DNA from: Ophiodon elongatus
Taxonomy: Eukaryota; Chordata; Actinopteri; Perciformes; Hexagrammidae
Reading direction: 5' to 3'
Length of the DNA stretch: 64,000 bases
Assembly (NCBI GenBank): GCA_016806645.1
Contig: JACSYO010001861.1
Location: 1,015,001 to 1,079,000, forward strand
In this document: piece by piece, positions 40,071 to 51,438 of the stretch
Layout: every line of letters begins with the position of its first letter
Position numbering within the stretch: the first letter of the stretch is position 1
Made by a program: the position numbers and the translations under genes
Notes under the pieces: model-generated
What the model was told of the DNA's origin: nothing
What the model saw: only the letters and a program-made list of their open reading frames with translations
Database searches by the model: none

Positions 40071-40363
40071 GGGGCGACTGTGGCTTAGTGGTGAGCAGGG
40101 GTCGTCCTTCAATCAAAGGATCGGCGGTTCGATCCCTGGCTCCGCTAGCCCATGTCGATGTGTCCTTGGGCAAGACTCTTAACCCCGAATTTCTCCCGTA
40201 GCTGTGCCTACGGTGTGTGAATGGTTAGGTAGTCCTGATGGGTATGTGGCACCTTAGCCCCTCCCATCAGTATATGACTGGGTGAATGATGTCATATAGT
40301 GCTTTGAGTGGTCAGAAGACTAGAAAAGCACTATACAAGTACAGGTTCATCCATTTACCATTC
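40071..40363 (+). mobile_element. tRNA-derived SINE
   Basis: The 5' part carries an RNA polymerase III A box, TGGCTTAGTGG (40081-40091), and B box, GGTTCGATCCC (40126-40136), spaced as in tRNA genes. A non-tRNA body and a tail (gctttgagtggtcagaagac..aaagcactatacaagtaca) of a kind shared with teleost LINEs follow. It cannot fold as a complete tRNA, so it is a SINE rather than a tRNA gene. It sits about 190 bp inside the intron from the opsin exon-3 donor, antisense to the opsin. Confidence 0.82.
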
Positions 40364-40551
40364 CATAGGTCAAGGTTAATTGAGCACTGTGGGACTAATT
40401 GTCAACACTTCAGCCTCCATGACATTGCGAAAACAATCGAGACAACTGGCCTCAGGAGGCAAGATGACCTCATCCTGCTGCAGCCAAAGATAAGACACTG
40501 ACCCCCAGTCAAATACCCCCCCTCCACACACACTCCACCCCACACTCTCAC

Positions 40552-40785
40552 CTGTTTATTCATGAAGACATAGATGACTGGGTTGATGACCGTGCTCGTC
40601 TTGGCCAGGACTGAGGGGATGATGCTCGCCACGGGTGTGACCAGTCCCGGAGGCCCGAAGGTGGCCATCAGGGCCATGATGCCGTACGGCAGCCAGCACA
40701 AGAGGTAGCAGATCACCATGATCACCACCATGAATAACACGCGCTGCTCACGTTTCCTGCTCATGGATGAATTGATCCCGCTCAC
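40552..40785 (-). CDS. tmtops: TMT opsin, penultimate coding exon (TM6-TM7)
   Basis: The exon is exactly 78 codons, phase 0 at both ends, bounded by an acceptor (tgtctccag) and a donor (cag|gtgaga). It encodes the end of the third cytoplasmic loop (SRKREQR, residues 9-15), TM6 with the CWLPY switch motif (30-34), a short extracellular loop, and TM7. In TM7, LAKTS places the Schiff-base lysine that binds retinal at residue 62, and NPVIY (68-72) is the NPxxY activation motif. Presence of that lysine makes this a photopigment rather than a generic GPCR. CYLLCWLPYG..ATFGPPG and AK(T/S)STVINP are the TMT-opsin pattern; encephalopsin (opn3) differs at these places. The exon ends in MNKQ and continues with FYRCF at 28600. 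Residues that an unspliced reading would add on either side (for example VRVWGG) are intron. Exons for TM1-TM5 were not found in the window. Confidence 0.93.
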
Positions 40786-40999
40786 CTGGAGACAGCGAGG
40801 GAAAGAGAGTGACGATAAGAAATAATACTTTAAGGAGCTAGAAATGAAGTGCTCAGACATAGAGGTTTTTGACTATTGCTGCCTCAAGGCATCCAATATT
40901 GGAAATATAAATTAGAAAAGGAGGAGAGGAGTCTAGGAAATAAAATGCAGGAAGGACAGAATAGAGTGCATGTCAGAAAGGTGAGAAGTGTTCTCATGA

Positions 41000-41250
41000 A
41001 CAAAATGTCTTCAAATTTGGCACAAACTTTCACTTGAACTCAAGAATGAACTGATTCGATTTTGGATGTCAATGTCAGTGACCTCACAAAACTAACTTTT
41101 GCCATTACTCAAGAATGCCCTTTATGCTTTGTGCTCATGCTTTGACAATTTCACACACATGTCAAACAGGATAACATTTTGAAGCGATAACTTTTTGGAC
41201 AGACATGATGAAAACTGCAACTTTACTGGTTGGCGGAGGCATACAACGAC
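41000..41250 (+). repeat. Dispersed teleost repeat
   Basis: cttcaaatttggcacaaact, ttgaactcaagaatgaactg, gtcagtgacctcacaaaact and attactcaagaat, then ggcggaggcatacaac, follow the order of a repeat that I recall as very common in fish introns. It lies about 215 bp upstream (minus sense) of opsin exon 3. Confidence 0.6.
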
Positions 41251-41550
41251 AATACGGTAATTCTAGTTTTCCCTGCTGTTTGCTGACCAGCAGGTGACAA
41301 TGATTTGATTTCTGCCTCTACGTGAATGCTTGTTTTTCTCTTTTACACTTGTAGATGAAAATGCTGCTTTGAAAAGAGAAATAAACAATTTTATTTTGCA
41401 GCCAAACTGTGCAGATTTCCTTTGTGCCCTGCAGTTTATTATTTTTGTCTTGCACCTGAGTATCTTTGCCAGAATGGGAACAGACTTGGTCCCTCTTCTG
41501 GAATTTGACCATCATTCTCATAATTTTTTGGTGATAATATATATTCAATA

Positions 41551-41640
41551 AGTTAAAGCAATAGTTTGACATTTGTATAAAATACAGTTATTTGGATACT
41601 TGCAGAGAGTTAGGTGAGAAAATAGATATTATTCTTCGAT
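41551..41640 (+). repeat. Dispersed repeat family A, proximal fragment
   Basis: agttaaagcaatagtttgac followed by gcagagagttaggtgagaaa corresponds to the start of the family seen at 39485-39720. It breaks off at about 41640. Confidence 0.5.
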
Positions 41641-44600
41641 ATGTTACAGCCAGTAACCTTCACATGGACCAACTTGCAAACTGACAAAAACCTTTATCCT
41701 CCACAAGGTGTATCTCTCACCTGGTGGCCACATGTCTGCAGCTATCACTCAACTGTCCATGGAAGCACACACCGACAGGAAGACACTTGCCGGTCTTTCT
41801 TTTTCTGTTTTTATAAGGGAGGTGAAGCAATGGTATTCTAAGAAAGTACTGTTCACATAGTTGCACACATACAAGTACATTACTGAAGGGGAAAGCAACA
41901 TGACTTAAAAGGAACAAAAAGCTCCAGTAATCACTCCAATGATGGCTAACCATAAAGAAAAGTTGTCTCTCTCTCTCTGCAAACCCCTTAATGAAACCCC
42001 ATATTTGCATAGGTCTCCTATCAGTAGATATTTCCATTTTAGCACATGCTACATATATGGTGTGTACATATTTTTATTTGTGCTCTAAGGGTCTATAAAA
42101 TATGATACACTGTGTGTTCAGGTGCTCTTTTTCTGCATTGTTCATTACATATTATACTGACGATGCTGTAAACTCATGCATTCCTGTAGACTCCTGTGCT
42201 GTCCTTCACACTGTGGCATTTGCATGAATATACACATCAATGTAGCACTCGGCTTTCACCAGACAGGCAGATTGTTTGCATTACTGCCACAATATGACAC
42301 AGTCTAAATAAATCTATTGGGGCTAATCAAGCCATGCCAGTGATTGGCAGACTTTAAAGAGGAGGAACCCAAGGAGGCTTCCACAACTCTGGGAATTAAG
42401 GGTGTGTTAATAATCCAAAATATGACCATTTTATTCAAACTTTGAACAGTTTTTTTTTTCTTCTTAGATGTGGTTATTTCAAGCAAATGTTGTCATGTTT
42501 TGTCAGGAGCAATCAGTATAGTATTTTCTTTTTTCAAACAATGGGTCCTTTATTGCAGACCGAGGTATAAAATAAAAAAAAGCAAGCTTCTCATTTCCAG
42601 CCAAAGAACAGCAATTTTGATGGCTGAAATGACAAAAAGCTGATTTTATCTCGATAAAGAAAAATCAGACAGTTTTCTTTATTCTAACATAACCCAGTTT
42701 GACTGCCTAGCTTTCGTGGGCAAGATGGACGTATGGTGGTTGTAAGATTTATCCATTATTAGTCATATTTTCAAATAGTTTTTCTTTTAATGTTGCAGCT
42801 AGGGGAAAGGACGTTAAGGATGAGGACCAAACCATTAAAGAGCAGGACTGAGTCACTAACATTAGCGTCAAGGGCCAGTTTTCCACACAGTAAGGAGATA
42901 CTACACAACTGATGTATTTTAACGGTTCTTCATTCAAAATTCAGTGCCTTAATATAGCAGCAAACAATGAATTGCTACCTAAAGATATAGTGGAGTAACG
43001 TTTACTTAAGCAGAGGATTAAGTCTCTCTCTCGGTGTTTGTGATAAAATCCGAGCATCTCTGTGCTGTGTTTGTAACGTAGCTTGTGTGTGTGGGTGGGC
43101 CCCACTTGCTAATGGCCGCCATCTGCACCGTGCTCATACGTACTGCTGATAACTCTGCCCCGGCCCGTGTTCTTGAATTTTGCACTTTCAAGGTAACCTA
43201 TAACCCTACAAAATAATGTATTATACTTGCTCCTCAGCTTTGGACATAAAACCACATTAGCATTACCACTGAGGCTAGTAGGCTTGTTAGCTGGACTTAT
43301 GTTAGAGCCAACAAATGCACTTTTTAATCCATTCCATACGCTTTTGCTCTTATTTTTTCAGTTTTGAAAAGAAACTCTTTATATACAAGGTATCTCTCTT
43401 GCCCTCATTCACAATGCTTCGGAAAAAAAATTAAAAGCTTGACAGACCTGCTGAGCATAGTTACAGTTGCTAAGCTATGATTGGACAATCGTTTATTGGG
43501 GATGGGTTTTGTGAGCAGTCAATTACTGTGAAGAGAGATAAGTCCATCACACTGACAACAGTGGGACCAACTGAATTTGTTTTGACTCCCTCTGCCATCA
43601 AATCCCTAACTTGGCAGGATAACAGCACCACAAAAAGTTCAATAAACAAGCTCCTGTGGAAACACTTTTTAGTTTGGATAGTTTGAGGCCAGTATAAATT
43701 CAAACAAAACCAAACATAAAAAATTACTTGAGATTCCAACAACAGCCATTATGTCCATTAACTGCTTCATATCCTGCCAAAAGCTTAGTGACAGTCCAAT
43801 GCCTTCTGTATATAGCTCTCCTAATGTATCTATTTATTTATTTATTTCATCCTTCTTTAATTGAAAAGGTCACTTGTCTTTCTGGCTTTGGAAAGATAAC
43901 ATTTTCTACTTCCAGTTTGGTACTGTTTCCACCCTGTAGACTTTCCGACTTTGTCAGCTCTGGAGAATAGGTGGCTAATGGCTTCAATCTTGGCTCTGAT
44001 TAAATAATGAAGTGGCAGAGATCACAGACAAATTGAGGAAATGGAGAGTAAATGCTGAATGACTGCAATCAAAGGCTGGGTAGCTGGTGAAAGGAGCTAG
44101 CTTACTAATTGACTGCCCTAAAATAAGCTGTTTCATATGCTAAACAGCCACTCCCTAAAGCCGTATCATTCATATTTATGTGTTGCAGCCTTTTGTCAAA
44201 ATGACAAGCCTACAAGCTTGGTAATGAGCATCAAAATAACGGGAGGTTTTTGATGATGGATAACATGATGTGTTTCACTAAGCAGACAGTGAACTGAGAA
44301 TAGAAGTTCCTTTTTAGCTTTGCATAATGACAGTTTATAATGGAGTTATAGATTATGGGCAGTGGTCCAATGCAGCACTGATGCACACAGAGTGCCGATA
44401 GACGAGTGGGAGAGAACTTGTCAAGAGCTGTTTGACGTGAAATGTTTGTCAAGAAAGAATATCTTCACAGCACTTCACAGGCTTAATTAAATATCCCATA
44501 GCTATTTTTTCCTCCCCGACAGAAGGAGTATTGTCTCCTCTTGAGTCCCTGGCAGGCTGTCAGTTATTTAGACAGATCATCTGGCCAGTGCTGCAATGTT

Positions 44601-44809
44601 AAAGTGAGTTTTGAACCAACATAGAATAAAGCTTGTTAATGTTGTAGGTACAGCTTTGTGATTTCAACAGGTGTGTCTGTGTGTGCATCTACTCTGTACA
44701 TATTTGTAGTTTGCTTATCTTTTTTTTCATGTGTGTGTGTGTATCAGCAGAACGGAAATAAGGAAACATTTGCATTTGAGTAGTCTGGGCCTCTACATGA
44801 GTGAACACT
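41641..44809. other. Presumed intronic sequence, no exon recognised
   Basis: No opsin exon is seen. The segment 43010-43560, with cttgacagacctgctgagca, then gctaagctatgattggacaa, resembles the edge of a teleost DNA repeat, but I could not define ends. Confidence 0.4.
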
Positions 44810-44848
44810 AATATATATATATCTATATATAGATATATATATATATAG
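44810..44848. repeat. Imperfect (TA)n tract with inner palindrome
   Basis: TA repeats interrupted by atctatatatagat, which gives a self-complementary centre. It may extrude as a cruciform; no function is inferred. Confidence 0.9.
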
Positions 44849-44949
44849 GCACCTCTCAGAGGGCAAAACGATGGGGTGAAATAAATTTCACTTAAGATCA
44901 GTCGAGCCTGAGCAAGAGTTGTTGCTAGCTTCGGGGCTAAGGCCCTTCC

Positions 44950-45170
44950 CTTCAGGTCGCAGGTGGCTGTCAAGCAAGACACAGGAACTTGGTATGTGTC
45001 TTGAGGAGTTGAAGCATTTATTCATCGACAAACAAACTGTACACACACTGCACTGCTACCTTCACTGCTAAAGCTTTAGTGATAAATTCATACTCATCGT
45101 CACAGACACACTCACGTTATGCTGGGCCTGCAATACACTGACGGAAACCCTGACAGAGTTGGCAGACACA
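44950..45170 (+). repeat. Dispersed repeat pair, copy 2
   Basis: caagcaagacacaggaactt and gtcttgaggagttg, then gggcctgcaatacactg, match copy 1 in order and orientation, with about 70 extra bases between blocks. Confidence 0.5.
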
Positions 45171-45329
45171 GAACTGACAACCTTACAGCTAAACTAATTA
45201 ATGTGGTGGAGGCTTTTGTGCCTAGTTAGAAAGCAACTAACAAATAGAAGAAAAAAATAATAGACTAGAATACTATACAGAAAAGTTTCAGAAAGTATAA
45301 AAAAAATAACCCCCTGTCCATACTGAATA

Positions 45330-45530
45330 TTCTATGCAATGTATGGCAGGTGAATTAAGAAAGTCCCTGGTTCACTGGCCGAAGGGAAGAAACTCCTCAT
45401 AATCTCTGTTTTGGCCTTCATGCAGCAGAAGTGCCTCCCTGACAGAGAACAGTCTGTTGTTGAACTAATTGAAGTATTTTATGATCCTCTCATCCCTCGT
45501 CCTACACCGCCGGCTTTTCTTCAATTCAAC
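45330..45530 (+). repeat. LINE-tail-like repeat fragment
   Basis: ggccgaagggaagaaactcc, then cagaagtgcctccctgacag, resembles a conserved block found in teleost LINE-derived repeats. Boundaries are uncertain. Confidence 0.4.
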
Positions 45531-47183
45531 GGGGACATTTTATTGTGATTAATTTAAAGAAAATTAAATGTGTTCATCCACAGTTTTACAGCTGCTCATT
45601 TGACCACAAATTATATCCGATCAAGCAGGTTGCATTGAAGTTTCAAATGTGGGCACCATGCTCACGCAGCCTTTTTCCTATCTGGCGTATCCGATGACAA
45701 GAGTCACATTGAAAAGACGGGTGTAAAGCATGAATGTGTGTGTTTTCTGCTACACTTACGTTGCTTTTACAGATGACACTGAAGTTGACATTAAGAACCT
45801 GCTTTCAATATGTGTCTGTCATGTTGTCTCTGTGGGAGAAGACTGTCACACCGACATGTACTGTTGAACTTCCCTGTCTGTAGGCAAAGCCATCAATTCT
45901 AATCGCAGCATGTCACATGTAAGAGGATGAATAATGGTGTGTGAAGAGAGGGAGACGGGTAAACTTCTGTGCTGTCGCAAATCTGACAGTTACACTTTAC
46001 TGTAGGCATTTAGCCGTTCATGTCATGCTCAGAAGAGAAACTTACGAGTTACAAACAGTTAAGAGGAAAATATTTAAGAAGAAAAATAAGAATTGATTTT
46101 TCTTTGCCGAATGAAGACGGAAGGTTAATCCACCCACAGCAGAAGCAGAGCCATAAGATGTGATGACCAGGTCGTCTCACGGAGGGGAATGTAGCCCGCT
46201 CTGGCAGAATTTAGAGCACTGGATGGTCTGCATGGTTCAGGCCGCAGCTCCATTATTAATAACCTTTTTTCAAGGAGGGAATAGTAGAAGGAAATGCAAG
46301 AATTGTGGGAATGATTGAGTTTCAGTTTAAGAGAATACTTCAGCAGCCTGACTGCAGTTGGCGTTGCAGTGGTCAAGGCAGGGGATGATTAAAGTTTGAG
46401 CAAAGAGTTGAGCACAGTCCTGGGTGAGGAAAGCTCAGATTTAATGGATTTATTTGGGAGAGCGAACTCCCATAGATGGGATGTGGCAGTATTGTGGGCT
46501 TTGTATGACGGTTCCTTGTCTAGAATAAAGTTAGGGCTCCTGCAGGCTTCAGGCAGGAGTTGTTGTAGTCTTGTCAGTGGTGATGGAAAGGTCTAGTGAA
46601 GAGGGAAAGTGCTATCCGTATTGGTAGTTTTCAAAGAGAATAGTTCAAAATAGAGTTGGGTTGATTTCAGGCTTTGCTGGTTCAGTTAATGAGCTTAAAC
46701 TGGTTTGACTTTATGCTAACTGACATTTGCCAATGAAAAGTAAAACTGTGCCAATAGAGTGGTGCAGGAATTAGTCCTAAATCTAAAGTCCTAAGCTATT
46801 TTAAAGTTTTGTTTTACAACTTAAAATACGTCGGTATATCCTACTCATGAATAAATAAAAAAAAGGCGGTTGCTAACAAGTGACTAAATGAGACTACAAA
46901 ACGTCAGGACACCTAATACTAGTCTGCCCTCCACTTAGTGGTGGTGACATAAAGTCATATGACCATGGTGTAGTTAGTTTATATTAACGTTAACTTTTTG
47001 CTTCTGGCGATTGCATCCATGCTCCAAAAATCATGAAATTAGAGCTCATTTGTGAAGTATCTTGCGGAAACAAAACTTGTAAGTATCATGAATTTGTGAT
47101 TGCCACAGAGATAATTTTCTACAATAATCCAAAATCCAATATAAAAATCCTTTCGGGTTTTTGCAATGCTAACTTGTCCAATG
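45531..47183. other. Presumed intronic sequence, possible LINE-derived remnant
   Basis: The interval 46290-46600 (ggcgttgcagtggtcaaggc, then gggagagcgaactccca) recalls a decayed LINE-associated fish repeat. Otherwise nothing is recognised. Confidence 0.35.
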
Positions 47184-48687
47184 GTTTATTTGATGAGGGG
47201 ACAATGCACATTAATAAAAACATTTCTGTAAATGCGCCAGAGTTAGCCAAGAGGCTATTTTTCATCTGTAGTCCCAAGAGGAAGATGTTACAAAACAAAC
47301 CTAAAAACAGAAATAAGATTAAATATACTAGGTTATACAATATTGACGCTTTACAATGCGTTCACAAACAATGAATGTAGTGAGAATATTAATATACAAA
47401 GTATCATCATTCAGGAGACTCTTAGACATTGTCAAGTACTAACAAGACATGCAACACAGAGGCTCACAAATTCAACACACACAAAGCAAATAAAATGAGG
47501 GATACTATGTAAAATTAGAATGGACTAAAGACAAGATTATGCTGCATTGTTAGACACTAACAAAAACATCCATGTCAGAGGCACAGAACATAAAAGCATG
47601 CAGAGTATGTGAAATATATAAATCAGTCAGACACAGCTAAACAACAATAAAAGACATGCAGGTAGATGATGGTCGACCGGCAAAGTCAAGACAGACAGAC
47701 AGCTGACAACCAACAGACAGACAAAGGGAAAGTTCAACACGAACAGATTGAGGACAGTAAGGAGCAGTTATGTTCTAGTACTACTGGTTCTACTAACCAT
47801 TTCTTTAATTGAGCTTTAAATGAACTGTATGTTTGTAGTCCTCTAACGGTCCCTGGAATGGAGTTCCAGTCTACTGCAACTTGTACAGAAAAAGCTGACT
47901 GACTGAAAGCACTTTTCCTGAGTGGGATAATACAATCCCCTCTTGCTGCACCTCTTGTGAGCCGGTATCCAGTAGTTCGTGTGTTAACAAATTGTTTGAG
48001 CGGAGGAGAGGTCAAGCCATGTATAATCTTGTACATGAGACAGACATGCACATATTTAATCATGTTCTCCCAACTAAACAAGTTATATTTTGTTAGTATA
48101 GGGCAATGATGATAGCGAACAGATTTTTTATCAAGGATTTTGAGTGTACGTTTATACAATGACTGTAGTGGTTTCAGAGTAGTGGTGCTAGCCTGTGACC
48201 AGGTTGTTAAACAGTAAGTGATATGGGAAACAACCATAGAAAGCATGTATGTCTTAGCTGCCTTTGTTGACATGTAGTTTCGTGTGAACCTGAAGTTTGA
48301 TAGATTAAATCTGACCCGATTACAGACCTTTTTCACCTGAGATTTGAATGATAATTTGGAATCAAAAACTACTCCAAGATACTTGTATTCAGGTACAACC
48401 TGCAGCCTCTCCCCACATACAAAAACATCCAGCTCTACACTACCAGAGTTTGTTTTGGAAAAAAACATACAAACTGTTTTGGATACATTGAGTTGTAAAC
48501 AGCATTGGTTTAACCATGCAGTTACATGAACCATGGAGTTAGTGAGTTCATTTGCAACTTGTCCCATTTTTCTACCATGCAAGTATATTACAGTGTCATC
48601 TGCATACATTTGGATATTGGTATCAGGACATGCTGATGGCAGATCATTGATATATAAACAAAATAGCAAACTTCCAGGGTTGGCCTA
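47184..48687 (-). mobile_element. 5'-truncated non-LTR retrotransposon (CR1/L2/Rex1-like LINE)
   Basis: A LINE copy on the minus strand. It keeps the C-terminal half of the reverse-transcriptase ORF (47734-48669) and about 550 bp of 3' UTR. The UTR contains a stretch, near 47190-47280, resembling a tail common in teleost LINEs (read on the minus strand: ..gatgaaaaatagcctcttggctaac..) and ends in an aataaa-type terminus near 47184. The 5' end is cut at about 48687, just upstream of the LLFCLYINDLP motif, where an in-frame stop appears. That is the usual 5' truncation of target-primed insertion. Clade assignment is by motif style only. Confidence 0.85.
47734..48669 (-). pseudogene. LINE reverse transcriptase, C-terminal part (311 codons, uninterrupted)
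   Basis: The product would be the catalytic C-terminal half of a non-LTR reverse transcriptase that copies LINE RNA at the target site. The frame starts inside the conserved LLFCLYINDLP block, then shows the active-site YADDT (residues 22-26), the thumb-associated YLGVVFD (97-103), and the C-terminal block with WN at 268-269 and FK at 284-285 that ends many CR1/L2-type ORF2 proteins. The endonuclease and N-terminal RT domains are missing, so it cannot act alone. An intact 311-codon frame without stops or frameshifts argues for a fairly young insertion. It lies antisense to nothing recognisable and inside the presumed opsin intron. Confidence 0.85.
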
Positions 48688-49769
48688 CAAAAACACGTCA
48701 TCCCTGCAGCACTCTATACGACAACATTTCTAATTTGAGTCCGATGAAGGAGGTGAGCTGAAATACATAGACGAGGCAACATGTAATTGTATTTTGACTG
48801 CAAACAAATTTCAGTATTTTAACAATTCCAGCAACAAGAACATATTGCATACGTTTTTTTAGTTTTTTTTTAAAAATAGAATACAACAAAATACTGTGCG
48901 AAGTTGGATTTAAAGGTTTCAGAACAGAATCCCAAAAATGTATTTCGGTTACAATATCCTGTTATGGTTAAAAGAAATGTTCATGTTTGATCACCAGATA
49001 ATCCTTGTTTTGAAAGGGAAAACAGCAGTTTATTTAAAAGCATGAACAACTCCAAATATGGGCTTGGGTGTAATTAACATTGTTGACCTTCAGGCTCAGT
49101 AAGCATTTGTGTTCCTGTGGTAGTCCTCTCTGAAGTGTATGACACACTGGTGAGATCAGCTGCTTTTTTATGGCATTATGTTTCTGAACCAACATTGTTT
49201 TCTTCCAGTAAAATAGTTGGAGTTGTCCAAGATGGATTTTGAGATTGTAATTGTATTATATGATGATATTATGATTGATTTGATGATGACCTGTTAATAA
49301 TCTGATGATCTAATATAATAACCTTGGTTGGGAGGGTATCTTTTCAACTTTCTTAGCTGAAGTTTAGAGTTTTGCTGGATATTTGATACCAGGCCAGCAG
49401 GCATAGTGAAGTCCTCAGTGTGGAGGACAAGTCACCTCCAGCATGTTCCAAACAAACATAAAATTGATCTGCAAGTGGATGGAGGAGATAGACTGACAGC
49501 AGTGCTCAAGTAAACACTGTCAAAACACAACTCTTCACTGTTTATATTTCTGAAACTGTTGTGTTAAGAACTCTAGAGTCACCATGTACTAAACTTTCTT
49601 TCCCCACACCCTACAATACTCTAATTTATTTCTGCTTTGTTATCAGACAGTTTCTTCCTTCTTTGTTTCATCTATCGAAGTCCAGATGTTCCGGTAAAGA
49701 GTCTTATTTCTTTCTGTCTCACTTTACCAACAGATTGGCAGTATGTTTGGTCGGGCTGTGTATTGGCAA

Positions 49770-49875
49770 ACACCTCACAATATAATACGTATCGCGATAC
49801 ACGTGTCAGACACACGTGTCAAAATATATTACGATATGATACAATACATATTGCAATATATTGCAATCATATTTT
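49770..49875 (+). repeat. 'cgatacatatcg' type dispersed repeat
   Basis: Contains acgtatcgcgatacacgtgt and dense tatcg/cgata/attgcaatat motifs, typical of a teleost repeat terminus. It includes an inverted pair, acacgtgtcagacacacgtgt, near 49799-49820. Confidence 0.5.
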
Positions 49876-50297
49876 GTTTACTAAAAATAGAGCTGAAAAT
49901 ACAACTTGCTGTGTATCACCTGGATAGTCTTAATATGTGTATAACAGTGGACAAATTGCATCAAAACTACTTGTGAACACACTGAACTAAAATGCATTAT
50001 ATGAAAAAGTAGATTGCAAAACCATGATGGCATCCAATACAAAAGTACTTCTTAGTCAGGGAGTTACACACCTATAACAGAAAAAACTTTCACACCAGAT
50101 GCCCCCAACCCCCCTCCCTACTCAAAGTATTAATTAATCCACATAATCACTTAATTTGGAGTCTTCGGGCCGGCTAACTTGATTACATAGATGTAGTGGG
50201 CGGTTGCCAGACTGGCTCCTCGGCCCTGGGAGGCTGGGGGCAGTTGGTACCTCCTGTGCCTCCCCCAGCTGCTGCCTGCCCTCCTTCCCGCCTGCAG

Positions 50298-50351
50298 CGG
50301 CACCAGACACTGGCTATTACACTGAGCAGGCGGTATGAGCCAGACATGGGG
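50298..50351 (+). other. Possible 54-nt plus-strand exon, unidentified
   Basis: A strong polypyrimidine tract and AG (ctccttcccgcctgcag) precedes 18 codons (cgg..ggg, reading RHQTLAITLSRRYEPDMG), followed by a gtgaga donor. The 54-nt length keeps phase. The surrounding 170 bp is far more GC-rich than the flanks. I do not recognise the peptide and see no partner exons, so it could equally be a chance match within a GC-rich patch. It would be antisense to the presumed opsin intron. Confidence 0.2.
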
Positions 50352-50934
50352 GTGAGAACATTCAGGGGAAGATGGCGGGGGAGTGGAGAGAATGAGAAAT
50401 AGTGGAGAGAAGTTGTTTGAGAAGTGAAAGTGCACAGGAGGAAAGAGTGGGACTGGTGCGGCAGAGAGAAATGAGAGGAGAGGAGGGTGATTGTAAATCC
50501 CAAAGGAGAGAAATGGAGGGCTCTGGGAAAGAGCTACAGGCAGGCAGATTTTAAATTGATTGCTGTGGATGGAGATTCCTGTAAGTCCAATAGTTAATGG
50601 CAATAAGCAGAGACTCTTAAGTTCCCCCCCCCCACCTGCTTTTTTGTCTTTCTGTCCTCATTTTGGCCAGTTTTTGTGGGAGTTTTCACCAAGTTGTAGT
50701 ACAACATTGACCTGGCTGGAGAAACGTGTGACAGGTGCAGATATTTGTGCTTTGCCAGTTAGACAAACATGCACACACAACCTTAAAATACAAGGCTGTT
50801 ATGTAAGTGCACTCAGCTAAGCAATCCGAAACAAATAACCTTCTCTGACTGTCTTCTTTAAGTGTATCTACCCTTAGAGGCTCTTTGGAAAACGGAGACC
50901 CAAGCCAAATCATTTAAGGCAATTAGTATCTACC

Positions 50935-51438
50935 TAGGCCTGTCACAATAATTACTATATTCATTTATCATACAATACAGTGTAATAATTTCACGTTATC
51001 AATTTATTGTACCATATTTGAACATTTGCTGATATCGACTGTTATTTTTACATGCGTGTTAGTCTACAAAAGACAACAGTTAGCCAGCAGGATGCCAAAA
51101 TAAACAGCAGGAATTTCCATACCATTATAAGACTTAGGCATTGAACAGATATTTCAAATTTTTGATAATAGAGCCAGAGTCCTTTTTATTCATTTATTTG
51201 GTTGTGCGTTTTAATTTTATTTACTTTATTTAATATTTTTTTCACGTTCCAATTCCAATGTCTGAATGTCTTTAAGAATGAACTCATTAAAAGCTCATTA
51301 CTACTTTAAAGGGTTATTATGCTGTTATATTATATCAGTGACATAAAAAAATCTGGAAAAATGGGAATAATATAGTTGATCACTTTTGTTTCTGGGGTAA
51401 TATTTCGTACAACAAAATGAGTAATTGTGACAGGCCTA
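50935..51438. mobile_element. hAT-like MITE (504 bp)
   Basis: The ends form a terminal inverted repeat, TAGGCCTGTCACAAT, read inward from both sides. The flanks tatctacc and tatttatc match at 6 of 8 positions, with both differences C-to-T, as expected for a decayed 8-bp hAT target duplication. There is no coding capacity. The terminus is one I recall as common in teleost genomes. Confidence 0.82.

Larger units (their letters stand above)
28601..40551 (-). other. tmtops: Intron between the last two TMT opsin exons
   Basis: An intron of about 11.95 kb with a GT donor at its high-coordinate end and an AG acceptor (gcttgccccag) at its low-coordinate end, read on the minus strand. Apart from the repeats listed separately (LINE 3' end, DNA-transposon fragments, SINE), I see no coding exon in it. 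Its size is large for a fish opsin gene. Confidence 0.8.

Noticed and set aside
40071..40145. tRNA gene suggested by perfect A and B boxes
   Set aside because: The sequence does not close into a cloverleaf acceptor stem and runs into a SINE body and tail, so it is a tRNA-derived SINE.
40402..40860. A single 152-codon opsin-like protein
   Set aside because: Only 40552-40785 is exon. The extra residues on each side come from reading through the acceptor and donor into introns.
50151..50603. 150-codon minus-strand frame as a possible opsin exon
   Set aside because: The peptide has no transmembrane pattern or opsin motif and is Pro/Ser-rich. GC-rich, stop-poor composition is a sufficient cause.
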